Source: Sulfuricurvum sp.
GTDB taxonomy: Bacteria; Campylobacterota; Campylobacteria; Campylobacterales; Sulfurimonadaceae
NCBI GenBank assembly: GCA_030692765.1
Contig: JAUYUB010000021.1
Location: 1-64,000, forward strand
Reading direction: 5' to 3'
DNA: 64,000 nucleotides
The notes beneath the pieces were generated by a model, which searched no databases, was not told where the DNA came from, and saw only the letters and a list, made by a program, of their open reading frames with translations. A program made the position numbers and the translations under genes. This document shows positions 38,237-48,007 of this stretch, piece after piece (position 1 is the stretch's first letter; every line of letters begins with the position of its first letter).

Positions 38237-40573
38237 TTACAGCTCCCTCTCGCACAATGTCGCGTAGGTGCAATGTCGACAGGCACTTAAATCCTCACAC
38301 ATTTCCCATACCCACTGCGTATTTTCGGAAAGCATTTGCAAGATCTCTTTGAGCTTTTGCGTTTTTGATTCCAAAAATTGCTCGAATTCAATTTTTCCGG
38401 AATTGAGATCATACACCCCACATCGCACCACTGTTCCCAATGGTGCCGCAAGAAGCGCATAGATACTCAGTTGATAATCCACATCCTTGTCGCTGACGTC
38501 ACTGGAAGTAGACGCATATTTGCCCGTTTTATAATCCAGTACTTCCAACCCCTCAAGTGTGCGATCAATACGATCTATGCGTCCACTCAGGCGTATACCG
38601 CAAACGAGAGCATCTCCCTCTTTTTCACGATAGGCAACTCGTGATCCTTGTGTAAAACGTTGGATCTCAGACTCATAAAAGGGGGTCAGTTTTTCTAACC
38701 ACAGATCTTGAACATAGCGCTGCATGACATCCTGCAGTTCATACTCACGCAATGCGCTTCCCAAAGCCTCTTTCATCTGTGATGCACTTTCATAATAATC
38801 TCTGGACGCGTACACTTTTTCAAGCGCACCATGCAGCCGATTCCCGATTTCACGCTCTCGTGAGAGGTCCTTCGCTTTTTCGTGCTCTTTTATTTTTTCG
38901 ATGTATTTGTAATAAAATTGCCGTTTGCAGGTCAAAAAGCTTTTTAATCCGCTGGCAGATAGGGGATAGGCGGTAAAATTATATTGCGTCTCAATGTGAC
39001 GTTTTACACGCTCTTTAAAAACAGGCTTAGGCAAAATTGCGCTTCCATAATCCAGCTGCGCTTCGCGCATCTCAATGCCTAATTGCAATAAAAAGCGTGA
39101 GGGTACCGACTCCGAATTTTGAACACAGGAAATTGCCACCTCTTGCGCACGGTTAAACAACATCCAGTAATAGTGCTTTTGCAAGGACTCACGCTCAGCG
39201 GTCGTAGGCAGATCGGCAATTTTACGTATTTGGGTATTCAAAAAAAGATCTTTTTGGCTTCGATGCGGAACATACCCCTCATTGAAATCAACAACGATGA
39301 CCCCATCAAAACTCATGCCGCGTGTTTCCAACAATCCAATAACCGTGATCTTACCCCCCCCGACATCATCAATGGAACAGCTTTTGACACGGTTAAAGAA
39401 AATTCGCATCGCCAATTTAAATTCCACACCGCCTAAAGCTGTAGAAAGAGGCTTGAAACGGTTTAATTCTTCAATCAGTATCTCTTTAACCTCGGTACTA
39501 TTCGTTTCCTCACGTAACATTGCACACAGATGTTCTAAATCGGCATAGTTAAACGGCAGATAATAATGGGCTTTGACCCAATCCATCAAATCCGAAGAGA
39601 TTTTAGAGACACGCGCCTTGTTCTCAACACTGCACTCTTCCAAATAAAGCTCAATGGCCTCTATGGTTCGTATCGTCGAATTATCCTTCATCGAAGAGCC
39701 CATCGCAAAGTTAAAATTATTCTCTTCATCAAACAATCTCAAATACTGCGCGAACTGCTCATCTGGGACCACGACAACCATATTGTCCGGATCAATTCCA
39801 TGTTCAACCATCTGCGCAATTTTCGCTTTCACAAAACCCACTTGTATGAGGCGGTTATGAAATACTTCGCACGTCACATGACTCAAGGTATCAATAGGAA
39901 TCGATTCAAGGGTTTGTAAGGTGCTTAACGAAAATACGACACGATGTCCCTCTTGTATATCCAGCGACAGCTCTCTGAGGCGTTGTGACATCTTTTCATT
40001 GTAAGCCGTCGCATGATACACACACTCAAGCGATACGACTGCCGCACACGCTTCCAAGACCTTCAGTTCATAACGGCTCAGATATCCCTCGACGTGTACA
40101 GTGATTGCATCAAACTCTCTTAAGTACCCCTCATTAATCTTCACTGCTGATTTGGCAAAAATCGGATCGCTCCAGCGGTTCGCCGTAGCTACCTCACGGT
40201 ACCTGTGAAGAAGGTGTTTCAAAATAGCGATATGTTCTTCGTACTCTCCATAGATATCCGCATTTTCCAAAGCACTGATATCCACCATCTCACCGCTGAG
40301 TTCTTCAAAAAAACGAAAAATATATTGGGAGTTTTGAATAAAGGTAAAGAAGTTACGTTCAATGTGCAAACTGGCGAAAGAAGAAAAATCCGAAGCCTCG
40401 TGCAGACCCAGAAGGCGTAAGTCATCATCAGGCACGATCACATTTTCAGTGAGAACTGCACGATCCAAAAAATCGTTCATTCCTATAAAAGTAGGTAAAA
40501 AACCTTCGCCACAGCCGTCTAATGCATTACGAATCGCACGTGATGTCGGGTAGACGACGCAGCTGCGTTGCAT
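38237..40573 (-). CDS. addB: AddB-like PD-(D/E)XK nuclease with C-terminal Fe-S cysteines
   Basis: GRIDRIDRTLEGLEVLDYKTGKY nuclease motif; FLTCKRQFYYKY plus terminal CEDLSACRHCTYATLCEREL; abuts addA. Confidence 0.85.
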   Translation of the reverse strand: MQRSCVVYPTSRAIRNALDGCGEGFLPTFIGMNDFLDRAVLTENVIVPDDDLRLLGLHEASDFSSFASLHIERNFFTFIQNSQYIFRFFEELSGEMVDISALENADIYGEYEEHIAILKHLLHRYREVATANRWSDPIFAKSAVKINEGYLREFDAITVHVEGYLSRYELKVLEACAAVVSLECVYHATAYNEKMSQRLRELSLDIQEGHRVVFSLSTLQTLESIPIDTLSHVTCEVFHNRLIQVGFVKAKIAQMVEHGIDPDNMVVVVPDEQFAQYLRLFDEENNFNFAMGSSMKDNSTIRTIEAIELYLEECSVENKARVSKISSDLMDWVKAHYYLPFNYADLEHLCAMLREETNSTEVKEILIEELNRFKPLSTALGGVEFKLAMRIFFNRVKSCSIDDVGGGKITVIGLLETRGMSFDGVIVVDFNEGYVPHRSQKDLFLNTQIRKIADLPTTAERESLQKHYYWMLFNRAQEVAISCVQNSESVPSRFLLQLGIEMREAQLDYGSAILPKPVFKERVKRHIETQYNFTAYPLSASGLKSFLTCKRQFYYKYIEKIKEHEKAKDLSREREIGNRLHGALEKVYASRDYYESASQMKEALGSALREYELQDVMQRYVQDLWLEKLTPFYESEIQRFTQGSRVAYREKEGDALVCGIRLSGRIDRIDRTLEGLEVLDYKTGKYASTSSDVSDKDVDYQLSIYALLAAPLGTVVRCGVYDLNSGKIEFEQFLESKTQKLKEILQMLSENTQWVWEMCEDLSACRHCTYATLCEREL

Positions 40574-41082
40574 TAAAACTCGAAAGTACTAGGATTGCGG
40601 GTATCGGCTTTGAGATTGTAATAGCGCTGGTTTTCACCGACCGTTACTCTTGCCATAATGTCCCATCGTCCCGCTTTTGGCAGATCGATGGCTTTGAAAG
40701 TATAAACACCATTCTCAACGACAGGTTTATCAAGTGCAATATCAAACTTAACGGTATCAGGGCGCGTTAACACGACACTTAGATTTGCGTCATCAACCGC
40801 CTTGCCGGATTTGTCTTTGATCTCATAGGCAACGACAGAGGCTTGATTCGTGATTTGCGGAGTCAAAAAAGCTATTGTGTATTTTTTATCAAATTCTATT
40901 TTTGCATTAATGATATTATTAACATTATCGTCATACTCATGGTAACTTTGCATCCCGTATTCTGACATCTCAACAGGGTTACTAATGGCTACTTTAATCG
41001 TTCCAATAGCAAATCCAATAACGATGACAGTCGATACACCAATGATCCATGGCCATTTTTTGCCTGCATTTTTATCGATCAT
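40573..41082 (-). CDS. FixH/CcoH-like protein
   Basis: Single N-terminal TM, FixH-like periplasmic domain (GVYTFKAIDLPKAGRWDIMARV), end of cco cluster. Confidence 0.75.
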   Translation of the reverse strand: MIDKNAGKKWPWIIGVSTVIVIGFAIGTIKVAISNPVEMSEYGMQSYHEYDDNVNNIINAKIEFDKKYTIAFLTPQITNQASVVAYEIKDKSGKAVDDANLSVVLTRPDTVKFDIALDKPVVENGVYTFKAIDLPKAGRWDIMARVTVGENQRYYNLKADTRNPSTFEF

Positions 41083-41780
41083 GCTTCATCCTGCTTTCTT
41101 TTCTTTAAAAAACGGCCCCAGACATATCTGCCCAATGCAATCAATATCGTACCATAAAATATTACTCGTATAATATCAATAAAGGTTTGACTCTCCGTCC
41201 CAGCAGAGGTGCTTAGCGCTTGACCTCTCGAAGCGGCAATTTGTTCTGCTGTATCCGCATAACCGTTGAACATACCGACTGCGTATTTTTTAACGATATC
41301 CTCGCCCTTGGCACGCTCAGCCAAGATTGGCAATACCGTTCCACCGCTGTTGGACAACAACTCTTTTGCTTCATCGAGACTACGAGCAAACAATATACTG
41401 CTCACAACGGCACCAATAAAAGTCGCATTGGGATTAAGGATCTGTGCCTTATTAAAATCTTTGTATAAAGACGCAGGACGCGCCAAGATATCAACTTGTT
41501 TTTGCAATTCTACAAACGTCATTATCACTGCAGAATCATTTGTATCTGCGCTGATACGTTTTTCAAAATCACTGATTGATTCATTGTTTTCCAAATCACG
41601 GACCATAACCAAATAAAGAGAAACACCTGTCTTAGCTTTAAGCTCAGCGCCTATGGTTTCAATTTGTTTCGTAAATTCTGGATTCTTGACAACTTCGTCT
41701 TTATACAAAAATTCTGCATGTAGGGAAGAAAAAAATATGCCTAGCAGTGTGAGGGCCGCGAGCCCTCGTGAAAGTTTCAA
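41079..41780 (-). CDS. TPM-domain-like periplasmic/membrane protein in cco cluster
   Basis: Probable TTG start at 41778-41780 giving signal peptide MKLSRGLAALTLLGIFFSSLHA; C-terminal TM and KKRKQDEA. The track start at 41828 would overlap the small upstream ORF. Confidence 0.65.
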   Translation of the reverse strand: MKLSRGLAALTLLGIFFSSLHAEFLYKDEVVKNPEFTKQIETIGAELKAKTGVSLYLVMVRDLENNESISDFEKRISADTNDSAVIMTFVELQKQVDILARPASLYKDFNKAQILNPNATFIGAVVSSILFARSLDEAKELLSNSGGTVLPILAERAKGEDIVKKYAVGMFNGYADTAEQIAASRGQALSTSAGTESQTFIDIIRVIFYGTILIALGRYVWGRFLKKRKQDEA

Positions 41781-41788
41781 TAAAGACC

Positions 41789-41890
41789 CTATCCGACAAA
41801 CAAGTGGTTCGGTGTCAACACCGCCCACAAGGTTACTGCAGCACTTACTATCAATGCAAGTGTGATGAGTTTATCCATGTGCTTTGCCAT
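41789..41890 (-). CDS. 33-aa single-TM microprotein in the cco cluster (not in ORF track)
   Basis: Manual translation: MAKHMDKLITLALIVSAAVTLWAVLTPNHLFVG*; lies between the DUF4006-like gene and the TPM-like gene; upstream GGAGTTTAGT. Confidence 0.6.
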   Translation of the reverse strand: MAKHMDKLITLALIVSAAVTLWAVLTPNHLFVG

Positions 41891-41900
41891 ACTAAACTCC

Positions 41901-42116
41901 TTACTTTACGTCGACCACATGCTTAGCACTGTCAGTACTGAACATCTGGATCTCTTTTTCATTGTCAATTTTATAAAAATTGTTTGCATTGGCAGCTTGC
42001 GTAACTACCGAGAAATACGTGAGTACTCCTACGATAGAGAGCAATAAAACAACTGCTATTAACATGCCTGTGATGCCATCTAGTGAAAATAGACTACGAT
42101 TTTCGTTTTCCATCAT
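41901..42116 (-). CDS. DUF4006-like small membrane protein
   Basis: 71 aa, N-terminal TM (GITGMLIAVVLLLSIVGVLTYFSVV), directly after ccoP. Confidence 0.8.
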   Translation of the reverse strand: MMENENRSLFSLDGITGMLIAVVLLLSIVGVLTYFSVVTQAANANNFYKIDNEKEIQMFSTDSAKHVVDVK

Positions 42117-42123
42117 TTGCCCC

Positions 42124-43071
42124 TTATTTTTGACTCAAGCTTGCAACATAGGCATTCACTGCTTTATGCTGAACTTCAGTTAGGTTAGTAAATGCCGGCA
42201 TTGCACCAATAGCACCTTTTTTACCATGATTAAGGACCATATCAACCATTGCTGGAGACATCTGCGCAATGTTTGGAGCAACCATCTCCATACCCTTACC
42301 ATCAGCACCGTGACATGCTGCACATGTGCCAGCAAATACCGCTGCACCCGCAGCATCATCTGCTTTTAGTCCATTAGCAACGTATTTAGATACTGCATCA
42401 ATCTCAGCATCGGTAATAAGTGCATTGGTAGCTGTGTTCAACAAACCGTTACGATCAGGCATAGGCATACTTGTTCCCAATAGATTGCTATTTGAACCTT
42501 TTATCAAAACATGTTTGACAGATGCTTCGGAAATACGTGTATTCAAATCAGCTGCTTGACCGTTCATACCATCAGCTTGTAGACCATGACATGGTGCACA
42601 TTGCACGATGAAGATTGATTCACCCATCTCTTTGAGTGTCTCATCATCCATATTTTTATGCTGCTCATTAAACTTTGTATCATGTGCAGCAACGTATTGA
42701 TTGTATTCACCGATTTGTGAATACGAATTGACAGGATATCCTGCAAGAAAATACCAAATCGCCCAAACGATCAAACCAAGATAAGCAACGGCCCATCCAA
42801 AAGGTGGTTCGTTTTTATACTCACCAATACCATCCCAGCTTTCTTCTGCAAGATTACCGCTTGCTGTATCGTTTTGCATCTGTCGAACGTATTTTGTAAC
42901 GACAAATGTTGTTATGATAACAAGGACTACTGCGCCTGCGATCGCAAGCATATTTACCCAGTCGCCATCTTTTAAAAACTTATCTAAACCGCCAGCCATT
43001 TCAACTGCCGCATAAGTAAAGCCAAGCATTGCAATTGTAACTATGATAGCAGCTAATACTGTCTTATTCAT
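42124..43071 (-). CDS. ccoP: cbb3-type cytochrome c oxidase subunit III (CcoP)
   Basis: Two CxxCH heme motifs (CAPCH, CAACH), two TM, NEPPFGWAVAYLGLIVWAIWYF. Confidence 0.96.
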   Translation of the reverse strand: MNKTVLAAIIVTIAMLGFTYAAVEMAGGLDKFLKDGDWVNMLAIAGAVVLVIITTFVVTKYVRQMQNDTASGNLAEESWDGIGEYKNEPPFGWAVAYLGLIVWAIWYFLAGYPVNSYSQIGEYNQYVAAHDTKFNEQHKNMDDETLKEMGESIFIVQCAPCHGLQADGMNGQAADLNTRISEASVKHVLIKGSNSNLLGTSMPMPDRNGLLNTATNALITDAEIDAVSKYVANGLKADDAAGAAVFAGTCAACHGADGKGMEMVAPNIAQMSPAMVDMVLNHGKKGAIGAMPAFTNLTEVQHKAVNAYVASLSQK

Positions 43072-43291
43072 CTATGCCTCCTACTTTTTTCTCGTCATCT
43101 TTAGAGACCGCTTCGACCGGTTGATCGGTGATCTCATCATGCAGCGCGATATTGCTGTATTTTTCATAATCGCGTGACCCGTCTTTCTGTGAGCTGTAAA
43201 GGTGATAGATGTACGAATACAATAAAACCACCATAAAGGCTGTAAAGAAAAAAAAGCCGTACGCCTGAAGTGTTGCAATATCCACGCTCAT
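43064..43291 (-). CDS. ccoQ: cbb3 oxidase small subunit CcoQ
   Basis: 75 aa, one TM, between ccoO and ccoP. Confidence 0.88.
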   Translation of the reverse strand: MSVDIATLQAYGFFFFTAFMVVLLYSYIYHLYSSQKDGSRDYEKYSNIALHDEITDQPVEAVSKDDEKKVGGIDE

Positions 43292-43294
43292 CCT

Positions 43295-43987
43295 TTATTT
43301 CAATCGGTTAAGATACGCAATAAGTGCAACAATTTCAGGAACCTGACCTGCTGCCACTGCATCTTTAACAGCTTGATCTTTCATATCTGCCGCAACCACT
43401 TTTGCTTCTTCAAGAGCCGATGCGCGAGCACCTTCCAATGTATCCGCTAAAGCAACCGTTACTTTTGAACCATCCGCCATTGGAAGTTCTTTATTATAAG
43501 GAACCGCAAAAAACTTTTGGATTGTCAACTGCTCTGCATAGGCAGTATCAATATCCGCTGTATTCTTAAACAACCATGTATATGCAGGCATGATAGAACC
43601 AGGCACAACCGCTGCAGGATCTTTCATATGAGTCTCATGCCAGTCTGTCGTACGGTAGTTACCTACACGCATCAAATCAGGACCTGTACGTTTTGAACCC
43701 CATAGGAATGGACGATCGTAGGCATATTCACCACTCGTAGAGTAATGACCATAACGATCTGTTTCTGATTTAAACGGACGAATCAGCTGTGAATGACACC
43801 CATTACAGTTGTTTTTAATATACACCCAACGGCCCGTTAGTTCCAGTGTTGAATAAGGCTTAGCCCCGACGATTGGTCGAGACGCTTGCGCAAAGTTTGG
43901 CAGAATCTCAACGAGACCTGCAAAGGCAATAACAACGAAAACAGTAACCGCAAAAAAGAACGGGTTTTTTTCTAACCAGTGAAACAT
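43295..43987 (-). CDS. ccoO: cbb3-type cytochrome c oxidase subunit II (CcoO)
   Basis: MFHWLEKNPFFFAV..., CNGCHSQLIRPFKSETDRYG heme site, GSKRTGPDLMRVG. Start moved from 44050 to avoid a long overlap with ccoN. Confidence 0.96.
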   Translation of the reverse strand: MFHWLEKNPFFFAVTVFVVIAFAGLVEILPNFAQASRPIVGAKPYSTLELTGRWVYIKNNCNGCHSQLIRPFKSETDRYGHYSTSGEYAYDRPFLWGSKRTGPDLMRVGNYRTTDWHETHMKDPAAVVPGSIMPAYTWLFKNTADIDTAYAEQLTIQKFFAVPYNKELPMADGSKVTVALADTLEGARASALEEAKVVAADMKDQAVKDAVAAGQVPEIVALIAYLNRLK

Positions 43988-44000
43988 TTTCCCCTCCTTC

Positions 44001-45482
44001 TTAAGCGCCCATAGGCGTTGCGTTTTGAAGCTCATGTTCTTCAACAACACGAGAGCTTGTCATTGTTTTGTACATATTGTACGCAAACATCACCATACCC
44101 ACTAAGTACAATGTACCACCAACTGCACGGATTATAAAGTACGGATGCAATACAACAACCGTATCAATAAATGAGTAAGCAAGATTACCGAACTCATCGT
44201 GAGCACGCCACATCATCCCTTGCGTGATACCCGCAATCCACATAGATGTGAAATACAAAATAACCCCAAGTGTTTGGATCCAGAACTGCATCCCCATCAA
44301 CGATTTGGAATAAATCTCACGCTTGAACATACGCGGCGCCATATGGAACAGCGCAGCAATAACCATAAATCCAACCCAGCCTAGTGCACCATCATGAACG
44401 TGACCAACAATCCAGTCCGTAAAGTGGGCCAAAGCATTAACCGATTTAATCGCTTGGATTGGACCTTCTAATGTAGAGAACATATAGAAAGTTGACGCCA
44501 TAACCATAAATTTGATCAATGGACTTGCTGCAACTTGCTGCCATTCACCCTTCATCGTCAGAAGCATATTGACTGCTGAACCCCATGATGGAAGAATAAG
44601 GACAACCGAGAATACAGAACCCATCGTTTGCATCCAGTCAGGAACCGTCGAGAACAACAAGTGGTGTCCACCCGCCCAAAGGTATACAAACATCAAGCCC
44701 CAAAATGCGAGCAAAGACAATTTATACGAATAAACCGCTTGTCCTGATTCTTTTGGCAAGAAATAGTAACTCATCGCAATAATAGGTGTAGTTAAAACAA
44801 ACGCAACCGCATTGTGCCCAAACCACCACTGAACTAACGCATCATTCGTCCCTGCATACATCGAAACCGAGTGATACCAGTTACCAATTCCGCCTGATGC
44901 AAGATACGTAGGAATCTCCGCATTATTGAAGATATGAAGCATTGCAACGGCTAAGAAAGTCGCAATATAGTACCAAATAGAGATGTACAATGATTTTTCA
45001 CGGCGAATACCGATCAAACCAAAAATACTGATACCCCATAAAACCCATACAACAACAATACCCAAATCAATTGGCCACTCAAATTCTGAGTACTCTTTTG
45101 AACTGGTAATCCCTAACTGTAAGCCTATAACGATAATAATCGATGCCGCCATGTAAATCCAAAAATGGGCTTTACCGACAAACATCAAAAATTTCGACTC
45201 TGCCATTGAAACTTTTAAAACACGCTGACCTATATAATACCATGTAGACCAAACCGCACTCAAAACAAATCCGTAAATAACACTATCCGTGTGAATCGCA
45301 CGTAAACGACCAAAATTGGTGTATTCAGCAAACTCAACACCCAGGATATAGTTAAATTGTGGAAATGCCATCTGCCATGCTAACACAACTCCTGCAAGCA
45401 TACCAGCAACACCGACGAATATAGCATTGTACATAAACAGTTTAGCAACTGTATAGTCATACTCTAATGGACGATTTTCCAT
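44001..45482 (-). CDS. ccoN: cbb3-type cytochrome c oxidase subunit I (CcoN)
   Basis: Heme-copper oxidase motifs (WWFGHNAVAFVLT, AGGHHLLFSTVPDW, HFTDWIVGHVHDGALGWVG). Confidence 0.97.
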   Translation of the reverse strand: MENRPLEYDYTVAKLFMYNAIFVGVAGMLAGVVLAWQMAFPQFNYILGVEFAEYTNFGRLRAIHTDSVIYGFVLSAVWSTWYYIGQRVLKVSMAESKFLMFVGKAHFWIYMAASIIIVIGLQLGITSSKEYSEFEWPIDLGIVVVWVLWGISIFGLIGIRREKSLYISIWYYIATFLAVAMLHIFNNAEIPTYLASGGIGNWYHSVSMYAGTNDALVQWWFGHNAVAFVLTTPIIAMSYYFLPKESGQAVYSYKLSLLAFWGLMFVYLWAGGHHLLFSTVPDWMQTMGSVFSVVLILPSWGSAVNMLLTMKGEWQQVAASPLIKFMVMASTFYMFSTLEGPIQAIKSVNALAHFTDWIVGHVHDGALGWVGFMVIAALFHMAPRMFKREIYSKSLMGMQFWIQTLGVILYFTSMWIAGITQGMMWRAHDEFGNLAYSFIDTVVVLHPYFIIRAVGGTLYLVGMVMFAYNMYKTMTSSRVVEEHELQNATPMGA

Positions 45483-45519
45483 ATATTACCTCCTTAAAAT
45501 TCAAAGCATAAGAGCCTCA

Positions 45520-45538
45520 TTGTGTTTCTTAAACACAA
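45520..45538. promoter_or_regulatory. 8-3-8 perfect inverted repeat upstream of ccoN
   Basis: TTGTGTTT-CTT-AAACACAA, about 40 bp upstream of the ccoN ATG. Confidence 0.5.
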
Positions 45539-45681
45539 ATGTAACAGTTCCAGGCTATTAGACACTCTAATGATAGCGATAGAAATATTTAATGAATCTT
45601 AAATTATTAATCTTTTTGCTCATTTTGACAACTTATTGATATTCTTAAGATTTTTAAAAGAATTGCGTGATAAATAGTGAA

Positions 45682-45700
45682 GCCGATTTAAAAAATCGGC
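45682..45700 (-). terminator. Possible terminator hairpin downstream of carA
   Basis: GCCGATTT-AAA-AAATCGGC 8-bp arms shortly past the carA stop; weak U-tract. Confidence 0.5.
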
Positions 45701-45716
45701 GAAGAAATAAGAAGTT

Positions 45717-46844
45717 TTAGCGCTGGATAAGGGTTAAAAACTCTTGAAAGATATAACGGCTCTCTTTTGGCCCAGGACTGGCTTCAGGGTGGTGCTGAAC
45801 TGAAAAAACAGGTCCCGTTTTATAACTCAGTCCCTCGATCGTGTTGTCAAAAAGGTTAACGTGCGTAACCTCCGCAATTTCACGTACCGATTCAGGAACA
45901 TTATAATTATGATTTTGAGCGGTTATTTCTACCATTCCCGTTTTTACGTTTTTAACCGGATGATTTCCGCCATGGTGACCGAATTTCAATTTATGCGTAT
46001 CATGTCCATGCGCAATACTTAACAGCTGGTGTCCCAAACAGATACCGAACAAAGGAATTTTACGAGCAATGAGCTTTTTAATCTCATCTTGTTCTTTTTT
46101 AAGCACCAAAGGGTCTCCCGGTCCATTGGAGAGAAAAACACCATCAATCGCATGTGCATCGTACTTTGCTATGAGATCATCGGCACTGAAATCGTTCGGG
46201 TAAACATTTACTTCTAATCCCACCTGGGTAAGTTCATTCAAAATATTACGTTTAACTCCAAAATCAATGGCCGCAATTTTTGCTTTTACTTTTGGCGCTT
46301 CATTGTATTTGAAAGTAACCGGATTGTAAACGCCTGACGTATGACGGTAAGCCGTTTTAGTACTTACTTCCTCTATGTAATTCACCTCTTCAATACGTGG
46401 TGCTGCTTCGAGAAGTGCTTTGAGTTGCGCTTTATCGCTTACTTTCGTAGAAGCAATCATCATCATTGCCCCTTGTGTGCGAAGCATCTTCGTCAAATAA
46501 CGGGTATCAATATCGCATATACCGATCACTCCGTGTTTTTCCAAAAAGGTGTGAAGTGCCTCTGTGGCACGGAAGTTCGAATGTGCACTTTGATATTGGC
46601 GGACAATTACCCCTTTACAATGGGCAGCAGCACTTTCCATATCTTCGTCATTGACACCGACATTTCCGATTTCCGGCATAGTAAACGTGATAAACTGACC
46701 TGCATAGGATGGATCGGAGATAATCTCTTGATACCCGGTCAACGAGGTATTGAAAACAATTTCACCCACATTGGTTGTGTCAGCCCCAAAACTTTTTGCT
46801 TGGATATAGGTCCCGTTTTCTAAATAAATCCATACATCACGCAT
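45717..46844 (-). CDS. carA: Carbamoyl-phosphate synthase small subunit
   Basis: FNTSLTGYQEIISDPSYAGQ, GVFLSNGPGDP, PLFGICLGHQLL. Confidence 0.97.
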   Translation of the reverse strand: MRDVWIYLENGTYIQAKSFGADTTNVGEIVFNTSLTGYQEIISDPSYAGQFITFTMPEIGNVGVNDEDMESAAAHCKGVIVRQYQSAHSNFRATEALHTFLEKHGVIGICDIDTRYLTKMLRTQGAMMMIASTKVSDKAQLKALLEAAPRIEEVNYIEEVSTKTAYRHTSGVYNPVTFKYNEAPKVKAKIAAIDFGVKRNILNELTQVGLEVNVYPNDFSADDLIAKYDAHAIDGVFLSNGPGDPLVLKKEQDEIKKLIARKIPLFGICLGHQLLSIAHGHDTHKLKFGHHGGNHPVKNVKTGMVEITAQNHNYNVPESVREIAEVTHVNLFDNTIEGLSYKTGPVFSVQHHPEASPGPKESRYIFQEFLTLIQR

Positions 46845-47395
46845 TACGAAAGCCCTCTTCGCGCCAATTCATCTTTGTAAAATTTTTCATACAAAATTTC
46901 ATACTCATCCGTACCCGGAATCACACGACGCTTGTAGCTTTTGATCTTTTCATACACCGCCGATTCAATTTCGCCCGCATCCGCTATGAACTTCGTCATT
47001 GAATCGTAAATGATATTTTTAACGCGATTCTCACTCACATCATATTTAATCAGATCTTCCTCATAAAGTTCATTGAGAATTTTGTGCGCTATATCTGAAT
47101 ACCTGTCTTCATACGATAAGATAACATCAAATTCAGCTGCCAGTTTTTTCTTGATCATAAAAAAGAGTTGACGCTCGTCCGCTAGATAATAATCAATCTG
47201 TTCTTCATTCGCATTAACAATTTCATTGACTTTTTCTTCAAGTGCCATCTCACGTTTAACATTCTCAACCAATATCTTCTCAGCCTCTTTGGCCGCTGCT
47301 TCCAAACCATGAGTCATTGTTACTAGGCCACTGCGATTTAAATCTACGGCAATTCGACTCGCTATGTGGGGTATATGTGAGAGTGAAACTTTCAT
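46844..47395 (-). CDS. DUF507-family protein
   Basis: 183 aa, directly upstream of carA; MKVSLSHIPHIASRIAVDL...; charged helical protein. Confidence 0.8.
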   Translation of the reverse strand: MKVSLSHIPHIASRIAVDLNRSGLVTMTHGLEAAAKEAEKILVENVKREMALEEKVNEIVNANEEQIDYYLADERQLFFMIKKKLAAEFDVILSYEDRYSDIAHKILNELYEEDLIKYDVSENRVKNIIYDSMTKFIADAGEIESAVYEKIKSYKRRVIPGTDEYEILYEKFYKDELARRGLS

Positions 47396-47467
47396 TATCC
47401 AGCCCTATTTCTTTTTTCTTATTGTACTTTAGATGTCCTCTAAAATGGCTTAGAGGAGGCTTACGCG

Positions 47468-48007
47468 TTATTTTTGAGGTGCATCTGATGGAATTTTTCG
47501 CAGCGATGCAGTAATCTCTGACCCTTTTTTCGGATCCATCTTCGCCAATATCTGCCCAACGACCTTGGAATTTAAAGTGCTCATGATAGAAGATGCTTCT
47601 TCTGTAGACATTTGAGAAAGAATGCCGGCGGATGCTGAGGGTTTCATTTTAGCAAACGTCTGAGATACTTTGTCAGATTTCAACTGTTTTATCTCGGCGA
47701 GTACTTTCTTATTCTCTTCAAGAATTTTCTTAACAGAGGCTTCTTTAGCTGCAATCTCTTGTAATTTTTGATCTACGCGGCTGTCTTTTCCCTTTACAAC
47801 AGACTCTTTTTTCTTCAATAAATCTTCCGTTGCCCTCTTGAGTGCATCAAGGGATTGGCGTTCTTCATCAATACGGCTCAACTCAATCAAAAGCTCATTC
47901 TTACGTGATTCAAAAATCTTGGTACACTCATACGATTTCGTACCTTGACTACCTAATAACACACTTCCCATGTAAAAAGTCAGTAATAATAAATATCTCA
48001 CAGCCAC
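47468..48007 (-). CDS. MotE-like/FliG-associated coiled-coil protein
   Basis: Signal-like N-terminus, long coiled coil, C-terminal MSTEEASSIMSTLNSKVVGQILAKMDPKKGSEIT; overlaps fliJ. Confidence 0.78.
   Translation of the reverse strand: MAVRYLLLLTFYMGSVLLGSQGTKSYECTKIFESRKNELLIELSRIDEERQSLDALKRATEDLLKKKESVVKGKDSRVDQKLQEIAAKEASVKKILEENKKVLAEIKQLKSDKVSQTFAKMKPSASAGILSQMSTEEASSIMSTLNSKVVGQILAKMDPKKGSEITASLRKIPSDAPQK

Noticed and set aside
35528-40573. Helicase-nuclease pair as a possible phage-defence system
   Set aside because: Motifs and order fit the housekeeping AddAB recombination-repair enzyme; no other defence genes nearby.
46341-46823. 160-aa + strand ORF
   Set aside because: Antisense to carA; no supported product.
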